Notes: generated by a model not told the origin, from the letters alone. A DNA stretch of 64,000 nucleotides from Effrenium voratum (GCA_963377175.1 CAUJNA010000513.1:497449-561448); one strand, 5' to 3'; positions 20,801-29,417 are shown, counted from the first letter of the stretch. Numbers and translations are program-made.

Positions 20801-23476
20801 TGCATGGAGGCTGTGCATGTCGCTGCTTTTGTTTATGTGGATAATTGGGCTTTCCATAGTACGCATTCTGCTCCTCTCGCCAATGCTTTGGATTCTACGG
20901 TGATCTTTGCCGAGGCTTTTTCTCTGACCATTGATTGGGACAAGTCGTGGTGTTGGGGCACCACCCAGAAGATGAAGGACTTTTGGACAAGCTTTGAAAC
21001 CTTGCAGGAACGTTACAAAGCCGGCGTCCCCTTGGTGCAATCGGCTTCGGAGTTAGGTGTGATGCGCATTTATGGGAAAAAGCCTGCCCCTGCGGCTCTT
21101 CATAAACGTATCTCCAAAGGTGTGGAACGAAGCAAGCGGATTCGGGCGGCTGCTGACACCGCTCGCTCGCGAGCCGCCATAGTACAGAGGTGCATTTGGC
21201 CCCTTGCGCTTTACAGTGCCGAGACACAATATGTTTCTATCGGCAAAATGAAAGAGCTTAGGCGGGCTGGTGTTAATGCTGTGGTGGGTCCTTGGAAGCA
21301 GGCATCGTCTTGGGTTGCGTGTCACTACCTTACGAAAGAGCTTCAGGATCCCATGCTGTACGTCATGGTCAACCTCTTTTGCCTCATTCGGGCGGTGTTT
21401 GATTTCTTGCCGGAGAAAGTCCGTCTCTTTCTGAGGCTTCTCAATGAAAGGCTTTACACAAGGAGTTACGGCCCGGTCAGTGCCTGCAGCATGTACCTCC
21501 ATCAACTGGGATGGGAGTTGGATACGCTGGGTATTTTGCATGGACCCCCTTGGCTGCCTAAGCTATCCATTACTACCTGTTCGCGCAAAGAGATCAAGAG
21601 GACCTTGGTCCAGTGGTGGTCTGTGCAGGTTTGGCAGAAGTCAAAACATCGCCGTGGCATCCCCTCTTTGCCGTGGGACCGTGACATCACACTCAAAGTG
21701 CTGAACCAGTTCGGTGATAAGGACTTTGCCTTTCTAGTCACACGGATTACCAACGCATTTCTGAGTGGAGCTGCCCGTGCCCTTTTTCGTGAACCAATTG
21801 AGGGCGTTGAGATTTGTGAGAAGTGTGGTGGCACTGCAACTGTGCGTCACGCTCTTTGCGAGTGCCCTGAGGCCGAACATGTCAGAGGTGGGCACGTTGA
21901 TGCGGTTCGTTTCCTTGAGGACAATGAGGCTTTCAGAATTTTCCCTATGCCCCCTGTTTCTGCTGGTGGATATGTCCTTCAGAAGATGCTGGGTGACCAA
22001 CAAGGGCGGCACACCATCCAAATTCGTGCACCAGAGCATGAGGAGCTCGTCTTTTTCACGGATGGGTCTTGCTCCGACCCCACTATTCCCCTCTGCCGGA
22101 GAGCTTCTTGGGCTGTTGTGCAAGCCATCGATGTCACCGATGCGGAAATTGGGCGCCAGTTCACTTTGGATTGCCCTGATGTTCCCTTTTACGAACGTTT
22201 TAGTTGCTCTGGGTGTGGGTTTGTACACGGGCATCAGACTATTGACAGAGGTGAGTTGTCTTGTATTGTTGCCATTTTCAATTCTGTTCAGGATCTTGAA
22301 TACAAAGGTAACATCCGCATTTACACCGACTCTCGGTATGTGTGTACCTGTCTTGAGATGGTGTGGAAGGCGGTTCAATCCGAATGTCTGCAGGGTAAGA
22401 GAGCCCACAATTTCGATCTCCTTTTGCATTTGTTTTCTACCTGGCCTACGGGCCAGGTCTCCTGGACCTGGGTCAAAGCCCACCGCGATATCAGTGAAGC
22501 CTCATGCCCGGTCGATGCTTGGCGCGTTATCGGGAATGCTACGGCTGACAAGCTCGCGGGGGCTGCCCTCGTCAACGACTCGCACCAGATGCATGTTGCC
22601 GTACAGGAGGTGCGGCATGAATTTAGTGGCTGGATTGCCACACTTACCAAGGTGTTTACGTATTTCATCGAACTGGACAAATGGTCGGTCAGTTGGAAGC
22701 CGGACACTCCTGAGGAAGGCAGGACTGAGGGGGCCGACGAATTTGATGCTGACTCTGCACGCGCCGCTGTGAGTCGATTTAAACAGGTGCAAGTGCTACT
22801 GGGTGACTGGAAGGTTGCTGACTCACTTTTCATCCCTTTCTTTTTACCTGAGGATGATCTTTTCAGGGCTATTCCGGCGGGGCAGAAAATTGCCCGGGCA
22901 GTTTGGCATTGGATGCACACGATTCGCTGGCCAGTGCAAGGAAGCACGCAACGTGATGACGTTGGTATCACGTACCTTGAGCTCCTCGCAAATTTTTACT
23001 TGTTTTCCGGCATGCGCCTCCCTGTTGTCTTTCATTACAACAAGAAGTCCACGCTGACCTCATTCAGGGACTACGACTCAGCTGAGACTCAAATGTTGCC
23101 CGGCTCTGCTAAAGCTGCATCGCAACAATACACGACCCTTGCCACGATCATGCAGCAGCTGAATGATGTCACCAGGAACTGGAGCCTGCCTGAAACTAGA
23201 CAGTCTTTCCTCAAGGAGCGGAAGATCTTCTACCCCTTGCGGCAATGTGGCACCTTTCTATCTCGTCCTGAGGTTGATCGTGCTTCTGAGACCGTCAACC
23301 GGGTTATCGACTATTGTACCAAGCTGGATGGTGATATGGCTTCCAAACCTTTTGAGATGCCGAGTGGACCTTTTCAGTATATTGATGTTCAGTTTGACCA
23401 ACCTGACCTTTCGACGCCGCAGAGGAAGTGGCATTTTAAGAAACGCAAGATGCGCCTTAGAGTGGCTGGCACCTAG
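17858..23476 (+). CDS. LINE ORF2: APE-like endonuclease, reverse transcriptase, RNase H
   Basis: This frame of about 1870 codons is in phase with ORF1; its first ATG is at 17939. Residue numbers count from TTG 17867. RIGEAKNPGPG lies at about 133-143. An AP-endonuclease-like domain follows (VTNVGS, VVCLSET near 175, VVGDFNEPP near 300, DVHSPLF near 372). The RT spans about 770-1010, with motif A SLDLAKAFNTI (near 898), motif B GIPEGDAMS (near 957) and motif C VYVDNW (near 989). A cysteine cluster CEKCGG...CECPEAEHV lies near 1317. RNase H has FTDGSC, DRGELSC, YTDSRYVCTCL and GNATADKLAG (about 1397-1560). The protein nicks the target, reverse-transcribes the element RNA and removes template RNA. 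Motif C is YVDN rather than YxDD, in both copies. No internal stop is present. Confidence 0.9.
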   Translation, partial: WAVLGAFATAEFYIGVFTCGRSTDSHRMYVYWIFCSGCGFVNLGFTLHLRGGREGACKSLHYGCGGRVGASFSGFCEFFGICRWAFQPNVEFQQTFPFFVCLSALGPMGRPWTKRTSGRRLVFCRQAVWDPFNALRIGEAKNPGPGCADGNLRICVTNVGSILNKMDHVFDLPAHVVCLSETCATPQSIRVVQGQCRKAGVRAIFGHPVETKAIHAHCSSDYRGINAGCALFSKLPARPYSINENLSSFATGRLCAGIIRLGHFDVILVTIYGVPSAKGSSANQEILRQAFDIISSSPLPSLVVGDFNEPPQGIATVCPFLHLGFVEIFDWCGKTLNKKPPPTCKDVTYHDSMLVHPMLIPFIKDVQVDPLSKIDVHSPLFVTFDLTQAVNTWKRWKVPCSWAHKELDQATLQQSYLQAPGQPLTVNPHTTEQDILDSFRQWSTRVEASVNRAIRCDGPSDQAGLHPSERGRCSWDDSKRQCRLLAGKSDWKGGYSPPCETTSLRATQRVRQTRRLLGLFRSMQAALKRDSVPQELRAQWLQEWYAIKSAKGYGASWINWILKDTDCVAVPCGLPDLDTLHDLLQYNRFDSDAFCKREIAARRDAKAKRLRRDAKAGHLKTQCGVVKGECPPPLNWALDVQSASATLLRCNKGQPWLLCSATRAFWPGRPAHYGGCEIRILQVCGLRIEVSSEHKLPACGTLSQTRSATSADELHMLFENYWTPYWLREGDSHPHRWEEALEIVNGMDVFLEHVDIPWGSLDSWRHILHLAQNGSSAGADGWRYEELKRLPDAALADLILLFDGVRLFGHFPTRMMDARTILIPKKFESLDIGDFRPITVLGCLIRIHSKFAAYFTMCAWASKLPASVCGGVPGRDIKVFTWLQQFDVEISLIEGTHMGGFSLDLAKAFNTIPRAPLAVLMKKMGIRARDVDFWIDSLGGMRRCLAFKGTLGPHVPSETGIPEGDAMSVVAMTCLSYLYVKCMEAVHVAAFVYVDNWAFHSTHSAPLANALDSTVIFAEAFSLTIDWDKSWCWGTTQKMKDFWTSFETLQERYKAGVPLVQSASELGVMRIYGKKPAPAALHKRISKGVERSKRIRAAADTARSRAAIVQRCIWPLALYSAETQYVSIGKMKELRRAGVNAVVGPWKQASSWVACHYLTKELQDPMLYVMVNLFCLIRAVFDFLPEKVRLFLRLLNERLYTRSYGPVSACSMYLHQLGWELDTLGILHGPPWLPKLSITTCSRKEIKRTLVQWWSVQVWQKSKHRRGIPSLPWDRDITLKVLNQFGDKDFAFLVTRITNAFLSGAARALFREPIEGVEICEKCGGTATVRHALCECPEAEHVRGGHVDAVRFLEDNEAFRIFPMPPVSAGGYVLQKMLGDQQGRHTIQIRAPEHEELVFFTDGSCSDPTIPLCRRASWAVVQAIDVTDAEIGRQFTLDCPDVPFYERFSCSGCGFVHGHQTIDRGELSCIVAIFNSVQDLEYKGNIRIYTDSRYVCTCLEMVWKAVQSECLQGKRAHNFDLLLHLFSTWPTGQVSWTWVKAHRDISEASCPVDAWRVIGNATADKLAGAALVNDSHQMHVAVQEVRHEFSGWIATLTKVFTYFIELDKWSVSWKPDTPEEGRTEGADEFDADSARAAVSRFKQVQVLLGDWKVADSLFIPFFLPEDDLFRAIPAGQKIARAVWHWMHTIRWPVQGSTQRDDVGITYLELLANFYLFSGMRLPVVFHYNKKSTLTSFRDYDSAETQMLPGSAKAASQQYTTLATIMQQLNDVTRNWSLPETRQSFLKERKIFYPLRQCGTFLSRPEVDRASETVNRVIDYCTKLDGDMASKPFEMPSGPFQYIDVQFDQPDLSTPQRKWHFKKRKMRLRVAGT
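18281..18292 (+). other. NPGP motif just before the endonuclease domain (2A-like candidate)
   Basis: Codons 139-142 of ORF2 read NPGP within RIGEAKNPGPG, identical in copy 2 (36213-36224). Trypanosome LINEs L1Tc and ingi have a 2A ribosome-skipping peptide at the same place, upstream of the endonuclease. The D-x-E residues of classical 2A are missing here, so this is only a candidate. Confidence 0.4.
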
Positions 23477-23665
23477 CCGCCTTTGCCTTTCCTTCCGGCC
23501 TGAGCTCGGAGTGATTGTGCTTTTCTTTTGGGTTGGGGGGTTCTGGGGTTTTCTCCCCCCTCCCTCTTTCTTGAGTTTCGCCACCGGGGAGGTGGCTCGA
23601 TCTTGCACTTTGGTCAGATTCTCGTGGCCACAGTGCTGCACGGAGCTTTGGAAAAGGGCCGTTGC

Positions 23666-23697
23666 AAAAAAAAAAAAAAAAAGTCTATTTCATACGC
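23666..23697 (+). repeat. Poly(A) tail of LINE copy 1 and 3' target-site duplication
   Basis: Seventeen A residues (23666-23682) end the element. The duplicated target 23682-23697 shares its first A with the tail. The conserved element end is GGAGCTTTG..GAAAAG.GCCGTTGC, shared with copy 2. Confidence 0.9.
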
Positions 23698-23823
23698 TGG
23701 CTCCGTGGGCAGGTCGGGGATCATTTTTTTGCTCTTCGGCAGGGGCAGCGCGGGCGGCTTGGGCTTGTTCTTACTACCCGGAGGTCTGCCTCTAGGCCTT
23801 GGCGCCGGTTGCGCTTGCTTCAT
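23698..23823 (-). pseudogene. AT-hook protein, N-terminal part (left arm), truncated by LINE copy 1
   Basis: Start ATG 23823: MKQAQPAPRPRGRPPGSKNK. The AT-hook core PRGRPPGSKNKPKPP binds the minor groove of AT-rich DNA. LPLPKSKKMIPDLPTEPAYE follows and then the LINE target. The remainder is at 12779-12536. It is about 95% identical to the right-arm copy at 31635-31760. It lies directly downstream of the penton gene on the same strand, separated by an AT-rich gap. Confidence 0.75.
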
Positions 23824-23869
23824 CGGTTTTTTTAATAGAAAATATTTTTTTTAAAAGACCTTCGGGGGA

Positions 23870-24588
23870 TTAGACGTGATCCAAAAACAGCACGAAGGAT
23901 AACGACCCCTCAGTCGGACGACTTGGCCTTCCAGGTCTGTCAGCCGGAAGCGCAGGTGTCTCAGGGTGATGGGGCCCCTAACAGCCATGAAGTGCACGCC
24001 GCTCTTCAGCGTTATCTTGGACAGGATGTCGTCCCCCAGATTGCCCAGCATGCGGCTGGCGTTGGCCAGCTGGGGGCAGCGCAGGTAGACCTCGCTGTAT
24101 GCCATCATGCGCACAAATTCGAAGACCTGCTGCCCGCTGGAGACGAAGCTCGGGCCGAGCATGTGGTCGATGCTGAAAGGCTTGGTCGGCGAGGCGGCCG
24201 GCGAGGTGGGGTAGTCCACAGCGTCTGGGAACTGCTGCTGCAGCTCCAGATCGTTCAGAATGAGTCGGTTGCCGTCGTAGGCTACGCTCAGGCTGTTCGT
24301 GGTCTCGCTGTACGTGGCAGTAGCGAAGTTGGAGCTGATCCAGGCTGCCAGCCGTGCACCAGTGTACGCACCTTCGGGCAACAACGCCCAGTTCAGAGTC
24401 CCAAGCGCGGCGTCTACCCAGTAGAGGCGCCGGCCTCGGTCTGTCGAGAGAAAGCTGTCCGCGATTCTGATCTTGTAGACAGCCAGCCTGGCGTCGCTCT
24501 GCAGGTGCAGGGACTCTCCCAGGTCGACCTCAAAGTCGCTGTCCGAGCCGGCTACCCTCTTGCGGCTGTCCACGTAGATAGTCGTCAT
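23870..24588 (-). CDS. Putative penton/minor capsid protein (left arm)
   Basis: Starts MTTIYVDSRKRVAGSDSDFE at 24588 and runs about 240 residues. Recognisable blocks are YVDSRxRxxGxDSDFxVxL, a central LLPEGAYTGARLAAWISSNF and YSETTNSLSVAYDGNRLILN, and a C-terminal LRHLRFRLTDLEGQVVRL. The VDSR...SDF start and the EGxYTGxxLAxxI segment resemble penton-type minor capsid proteins of Polintons and PLVs; this is recognition by pattern, not by search. It follows the packaging ATPase, as expected for a virion module. The last 15 residues are frame-shifted relative to the right-arm copy (…FVLFLDHV). Other copies: 30893-31590, a fragment at 48560-48931, and a remnant near 8900. Confidence 0.55.
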
Positions 24589-24589
24589 C

Positions 24590-24737
24590 CTTTTTCTAAG
24601 GAAGCCGCCCGTTCTGCGGACGACAGGCGGGTGGACGGCTGCAACGGAGGTGCAGCAGGAGATATTTTCAAACCGTGCGCTGATCAGTGTGGAACTGGCG
24701 AACAGCTTCTGGCCTAGGAAGCTGAGCGCCGCCCCCA
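24590..24737 (-). other. Conserved overlapping small ORF (MGAALxFLGQKLF type)
   Basis: In a frame shifted from the ATPase end there is PMGAALSFLGQKLFASSTLI followed by SARFENISCC. The same peptide-like block is kept at 9094-9008, partly at 30870-30893 and at 49090-49030. It could be a small overlapping protein or the true ATPase C-terminus reached by a frame change. Confidence 0.35.
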
Positions 24738-25454
24738 TCGGCTTCTTTCTCCAGAGCGAAACGCTCTTCGAAGCGCAAGTAGAACATCTCATTCTTTGGC
24801 TTGAGGTAGTAGACGAAGAGGAAGCTGTAGGGGTCCCGAGTCGCCTGCTAGATCCTGTGCAGCTCCTTCGGCAGCTCTTCGATGACGGCGTCCAGCTCGT
24901 GCTGGTTGCGCAGCCTCCAGCAGCAGAGGAATTGCTGATTGACCCGCACGGCCGCGCTGATGAGCCTCAGCTTCTGGGAGCGCGCCCAGGTGCTGATTTG
25001 CATATGCCTACCTCTGATGAAAAGCGTGTCCAGGGCGCCGTTGGGTTTGTGGAGCTGCGGCATGTCCGCTAGGTCGTCCAGGATGATCAGCACCTGGTAC
25101 AGTTTCTTCATCTCCAACTTCTTGGATGTCTCGGTGATCTTGCGCTGCCTCTGGATGCCCGCAGCGCCGCCTCGTCCCAGTCCTCCCAGTAGGCCTGCTC
25201 TTTCTCCGTGTTCACGCCCAGGTCCTGCTCTATGTACTTTTTGACGGGGATCCAGCCATCGTCAATGTTGACACTTGGACTGAAGATGTAGATTTTCTCG
25301 AATACGCCTCGATACTGCTCCAGGATGAGGCTGATCAGCGCCACGGTTTTGCCGGACTTGCTGGGGCCAAGGAAGATGCCTGTACATGGTACCAGGGGCA
25401 CCACGGGGTCCGAGGATTGTTTGCTGCTGTATTCTGGCGTGTGATCTTCCCCAT
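24690..25454 (-). pseudogene. Genome-packaging ATPase (left arm)
   Basis: Starts MGKI at 25454, is out of frame for about 15 codons, and then reads VPLVPCTGIFLGPSKSGKTV (Walker A) and QYRGVFEKIYIFSPSVNIDD. A frameshift near 25160 is followed by LYQVLIILDDLAD (Walker B) and RLISAAVRVNQQFLCCWRLR. A stop replaces the EQATREPYS codons near 24850, but the rest (KNEMFYLRFEERFALE) is recognisable. This would be the DNA-pumping motor of the capsid. It is flanked by the penton downstream and the Cys-repeat gene upstream in divergent orientation. Confidence 0.8.
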
Positions 25455-25540
25455 TCGCTCTTTTGCCTTTATTTCCCTAATTCGAAGCCGCAGCGCGGCG
25501 GGCGGTGCGTTCATCCTGCTGGCCTCCGGTGGTCTCTGCC

Positions 25541-25574
25541 GCGGCGGGCGGGCTGGCGCCTGTGGGTTTTAAAC
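25541..25574 (+). promoter_or_regulatory. Shared upstream block, second copy
   Basis: Near repeat of 1658-1697, ending in GGTTTTAAAC, about 80 bp upstream of the Cys-repeat coding region. Its role is unknown. Confidence 0.25.
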
Positions 25575-25649
25575 AACTCACAGCTACACAGCTGCCTCTA
25601 TTCTGGCGCGTTCATTTGCGTCGCCGCTCGCCGCGGGACGTGTAAGAAA

Positions 25650-26066
25650 ACACTAAGAGTGTTCAGCAATGCACCTGTGCGCCAGCCTGTGAAGAAATGC
25701 CCACACGGGCGACAGCAACACCAGTGCCGCGAGTGCGGCGGGTCGTCGGTCTGCGAGCACGGGCGGCGGCGGTGCCGGTGTCATGACTGCGGCGGCGCGT
25801 CGATCTGCGAGCATGGGCGGCGGCGGTACCAGTGCTGCGACTGCGGCGGCGCGTCGGTCTGCGAACATGCGCGGCTGCGGCATCAGTGCGGCGACTGCGG
25901 CGGCGCAGCAATCTGTCAGCACAGGCGACAGCGGGCGCACTGCTGCGACTGCAACAATTTTGTATGTCAAATCCAGGGCTGTCCTCGGCAAGACCTCCCG
26001 TTCGCCGGAGCGCAGAGCTTGCAGGGACACATGCAACGATGCACGGCGACAATCCGCGCTCGGTGA
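25650..26066 (+). CDS. Cysteine-rich CEHGRxRxxCxxCGG repeat protein
   Basis: Four to five tandem units of about 19 residues read C-(E/Q/P)-H-G-R-x-R-x-x-C-x-x-C-G-G (for example VCEHGRRRCRCHDCGG). A degenerate last unit and a C-terminal C2H2-like stretch (CQIQGCPRQDLPFAG...SLQGHMQRC) follow. The frame is open to the stop at 26066; the exact start is unclear. Similar Cys/His repeats occur in algal and giant-virus proteins of unknown function and probably bind zinc. The gene sits between the divergent ATPase and the methyltransferase in the left arm only. The right arm goes directly from methyltransferase to ATPase. Confidence 0.6.
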   Translation, partial: TLRVFSNAPVRQPVKKCPHGRQQHQCRECGGSSVCEHGRRRCRCHDCGGASICEHGRRRYQCCDCGGASVCEHARLRHQCGDCGGAAICQHRRQRAHCCDCNNFVCQIQGCPRQDLPFAGAQSLQGHMQRCTATIRAR

Positions 26067-26211
26067 CCAAGAGTAAGGAGCTTGAGGTGCACCAAGCACT
26101 CCGCGACGCAAACTGACCGGGCCGCGGAGAACACGCTGCCCGGAGCACTGGTCCGAGCCCGTGCGCTCCGTGTCCCGCTGCGCATGATAGTCCCCAGAGA
26201 CTAAAAGGCAG

Positions 26212-26909
26212 ATGCGGCTGAAGTACATGGGAAGTAAATCCTGGTTAGCTCCTCACGTGGACCGGCTGCTGGGGGACGTCGCAGTGCTTCACTCTCCCTT
26301 CTTCGGTTCTGGAAAGCTGGAGCACTACCTTGCCGCCCCTGGCGGTGCGTGGTGTCGACGCCTTTGAGCCCGTCGCAAACCTGCACCGCTGTTACTTGAG
26401 GCAAGACCCGGTCTTCCTGCGCTCCTTGCTGCGCCTGGTGGCACGCAAAGTAGACAGGCGCTTCTACTTCAGTCACCTCCTGCCGGGCTCACAGAGAGGC
26501 CGCGCCGGCGTCGGGCCGCCTGCTCGTACGTCCTGCTGCGCAACAGCTTCTTGGGAAAGTGGGGCTCCTTCACACAGCAGCGGCCGCTGGCGCTGAGCAG
26601 CGTGCGGCGTCTGCAGCGGCCTCCGCGCAATGCGACCGTGCGATGCCAGGACGCACTGGCCTATCTACGCGCTCTGCCCTGCCAAGCGCTGCGGCGTTGT
26701 ATCTATGTCGATCCTCCCTACATCTTCCCAGGTCGCAGCATGAACTACTATGGCACGAGGAGGCGGGGGCATGACCTGGCCTTCCACTCGGAGCTCCGAG
26801 ACGCACTCTTGAGCATCAACGACGTGCCTGATGCCTGGGAGCTCTACAGCAGGGCCGGCTCCATCACAAGGCTGTGCTCGGGCAAGAACAGCTCCAACCC
26901 GAGCTGCTA
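26212..26909 (+). pseudogene. Dam-type DNA N6-adenine methyltransferase (left arm)
   Basis: Starts MRLKYMGSKSWLAPHVDRLL at 26212. The SAM-binding motif FFGSGKLE, then GVDAFEPVANLHRCYLRQ and VDRRFYFSHLLPG, and the catalytic YVDPPYIFPG (DPPY codons 26710-26721) are the hallmarks of D12-class adenine methyltransferases. A stop/frameshift near 26340 and another near 26520 break it. The last block, INDVPDAWELYSRAGSITRL, ends about 26910. Such enzymes modify viral DNA, for protection or regulation. The gene is followed by paired hairpins. A mirrored copy is at 29420-30044 and a tail fragment at 44780-44945. Confidence 0.8.
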
Positions 26910-26914
26910 GTAGT

Positions 26915-27010
26915 GCACCGGGGCAATCCTGCTGTGAGCGCAGGAATGGGTGGAATCCTGCGCCCACAGCAGGATTGACTGCAATCCTGTGCCCAACACA
27001 GGATTGCCAG
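26915..27010. terminator. Paired hairpins after the methyltransferase gene
   Basis: Two or three inverted repeats of the form CAATCCTG...CAGGATTG, the best at 26983-27007 with a 10-bp perfect stem and CCCAA loop. Equivalent hairpin pairs follow the other methyltransferase tails (29355-29417 and 44735-44797). Conserved position suggests transcript 3'-end formation, as proposed for hairpins in mimiviruses, but no direct evidence exists. Confidence 0.45.
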
Positions 27011-27105
27011 GTCCGCACCAGGCCCGCGCCAGGCCCGCACCAGGCCAGCGCCAGGCCCGCACCAGGCCCGCACCAGGCCCGCGCCAGGCCCTTCCAAGCC
27101 TTTTG
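27008..27105. repeat. Minisatellite of CCAGGCCCGCAC-type 11-12-bp units
   Basis: About eight units of CCAGGCCCGC(A/G)C. A mirrored array lies at 29150-29345 as (GGTGCGGGCCT)n. Confidence 0.85.
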
Positions 27106-27769
27106 CGCACTTTTCGGCCCAAAGAGCGGTGACAAGCGGTGACATGCTCGGCGCTGGAACTCGCCGCTTTTCCGGGCCGGAAGCGGGGCGCTGTGCCGGG
27201 TGGTCGTCTGGAGCCCCACCGAAAACCAGCGAATTTGGCTCGGGCATCCCACTCACCGTCCGACACGGAAAAACGGACTCTTCGGACTTGACCGTTTTGA
27301 GCGCTTTTTGCACCAAAAAACGGAGCCGGATGGAGCGGTGACATCAGTGGTGACAAGCTCGGCGGGCTGACGGACCACCTCGCTGTCAAACTCCGAGCCT
27401 GGTCCCCGGCGGGCTGTCGGGCCGCGGAAAACCCTGCGGAGAAGGAGCTCGAACTGGGCCCGGTTTTGCGCACTTTTGCACCCAAAAAGCGAGTGGTGAC
27501 AAGCGGTGACAAGCGGTAACGAGTTTAGCGGGCTGGAATTCGCAGGCTTCTCGGGGCAGAAAACGGATTTCGGAGCACGGCGAACGTCTGAGCCGGTTTT
27601 CGGCGAAAACGAGCGAACTTGGAGGCTCGGGCACCACTTTCCAAACACGGAGCGGTGACGAAGACCGGTGACATCGGAAAAACGTTCAGCTGGTTGGAGA
27701 ATGGCTGCAGGGTTTGGGGACCAAAAAACCAAAAAGAAGGGTAGTATAGGCCTTCTTTCCTTACTACTA
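27105..27769. repeat. Non-coding inner repeat of the left arm
   Basis: Tandemly related segments containing GTGACAAGCGGTGAC, GCGCACTTTTGC and TCCGTTTTT-type blocks are repeated in inverse at 28568-29125 and in part at 1-350. The arm ends with CCTTTCCTTACTACT at about 27754-27769, mirrored at 28568-28583, which may be the true terminus of the viral unit. No gene is seen. Confidence 0.7.
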
Positions 27770-28567
27770 CGCCGGGCGCCACGCGGCTCTCCAGGCTGGT
27801 AGGCTGCGCGCTCTCTCTCAGCGTCTTCTCGCTGTGGCAGTCGCCGCACTGCAGGGTTGCACGCTGCCCGCAAAGGCCTGCCGCACCGGCGCCACGTGGT
27901 CCAGCTCGCAGGTGCCGGCCGTCAGCCCGCAGCCGCACAGGGCGCACTTGCCGTCTGCGCGGCCAGGGTCTTCTGCCTCTCCGCCGCGCCGGCTCCCGTT
28001 TCGCCTTGAGCAGCTTCAGAAAGATCTCGTGCGCCAAGCCCAGGCGCTGTGCGAGGACCTGCGGAAGGCGCGGCGCCAGCTTCTGGCCGTTGGCGAGAGC
28101 CCCAAGGTGCCCGGCGCAGTACTGCGGGCTGAGGCTGAGGCGGGGCACCAGGATCCGAGAGCTGCCGGAGGTGCGGAGGTGGTGCGAGGCGCTGGGGCAG
28201 GAGTACGGGCAGCCCCGGCTGCACGTCCGCGGCGTCAAAGCGCCTCCACTCTTGGATGGGCGGCAGGGTGCCTCGCCTCGCCCCGGTAGAGCACCTGCCG
28301 CTCCAGCACCGCTTTACGGCCCCAGTGCCCGTCAAAGGCCAAGAAGCACACGGTGCGGTGCTCCTTCAGCGCCGGGTCGTAGCTGTCCACAAGGTCGCCC
28401 TGCAAGCTCAGCACGCGCATCGGCGCGTTGCGCCACACGCAGAACTCTCGCACCTCCGCGGAGATGGAGGCGCCTCCAGTCGTGCATGGCTTCAAAGTCG
28501 GCGCACACCTCCTCCACGCTCAGCTGCAGCAGCTCGGCCAGCTGCCGGGGCACGCAGAGCGGCTTGA
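27770..28567 (-). pseudogene. PolB-HNH fragment in the palindrome centre
   Basis: On the minus strand: CVPRQLAELLQLSVEEVCAD, then EVREFCVWRNAPMRVL and FLAFDGHWGRKAVLERQVLY, then EWRRFDAADVQPGL, EIFLKLLKAKRE, and an HNH zinc module with CALCGCG, CELDHVAP and LQCGDCHSEKT. The HNH signature is complete (CxxC, DH, CxxCH), with a frameshift between the second and third blocks. It is the better preserved counterpart of 860-1580. The polymerase assignment of the N-terminal block is from remembered PLV polymerases. It is the only unduplicated sequence between the two inverted arms. Confidence 0.6.
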
Positions 28568-29125
28568 GTAGTAAGGAAAGGCAGCTTATAGTCCCTTAAT
28601 TATTTTGGTTTTTTTGTCCCCAAACCCTGCAAAACAGCCAAATTCTCCAACCAGCTGAACGTTTTTCCAATGTCACCGTCTTTGTCACCACTCCGTTTTT
28701 GGTGCAAAAAGCGCTGAAAACGGCAACTTCGAAAAGCGCGTTTTTTCGTGTCAGACGTCGAAAGTGGTTCCAGCCCGCTGAGCTTGTCACCGCTTGTCAC
28801 CGCTTTGTCACCACTCGCTTTTTGGGTGCAAAAGTGCGCAAACGGGCCCAGTTCGAGCTCCGCCGAGCTTGTCACCACTGATGTCACCGCTCCATCCGGC
28901 TCCGTTTTTGGTGCAAAAAGCGCTCAAAACGGTCAAGTCCGAAGAGTCCGTTTTTCCGTGTCGGACGGCGAGTGGGATGCCCGAGCCAAATTCGCTGGTT
29001 TTCGGTGGAAAGCGGGCTCCAGACAACCACAGTTTTCCGCTTTCGGCCCGGAAAAGCGGCGAATTCCAGCCCGCCGAGCATGTCACCGCTCACCGCTCTC
29101 TTTGGGGCCGAAAAGTGCGCAAAAG
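28568..29125. repeat. Non-coding inner repeat of the right arm
   Basis: Inverse counterpart of 27105-27769, somewhat shortened (material matching 27535-27650 is reduced). Nothing coding is visible; the open frames here are GC-rich by-products. Confidence 0.7.
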
Positions 29126-29149
29126 GCTTGGAAAAGCGAAACCAGCTCC

Positions 29150-29417
29150 GCGGCTTCGGTCCGACTTCGCTCTAGTGCGGCCCTGGTGCGGGCCTGGCGT
29201 CCACCGGAGTAAGAATTCCGACTTCGCTCCCCGCCGCACCAAGGTCTGATTTCCAATTCTGGGGCCTGGTGCGGGCCTGGTGCGGCCCTGGTGCGGGCCT
29301 GGTGCGGCCCTGGTGCGGGCCTGGTGCGGGCTTGGGGCCTGGTGCTGCCTTTCAGTCAATCCTGTCGTCAGCGCAGGATTGCTTCACTCAATCCTGTCGT
29401 CAGCACAGGATTGCCCC
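29150..29417. repeat. Mirrored minisatellite and hairpin pair (right arm)
   Basis: (GGTGCGGGCCT)n units at about 29180-29345, then two hairpins CAATCCTGTCGTCAGC.CAGGATTG at 29357-29381 and 29393-29417, at the 3' end of the minus-strand methyltransferase. Confidence 0.75.

Larger units (their letters stand above)
12796..23681 (+). mobile_element. LINE copy 1: C5-methyltransferase-carrying non-LTR retrotransposon
   Basis: This is a full-length element of 10.9 kb with a 65-bp 5' leader. ORF1 carries a methyltransferase and coiled coil; ORF2 carries endonuclease, RT and RNase H. A 190-bp 3' UTR ends in CGTTGC followed by 17 A. It is bounded by 16-bp target-site duplications and lies in the AT-hook gene of the left PLV arm, antisense to that gene. 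Apart from one small frameshift near 12988 both ORFs are open, so this may be a recently active copy. The second copy is at 31777-41391. Confidence 0.9.
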
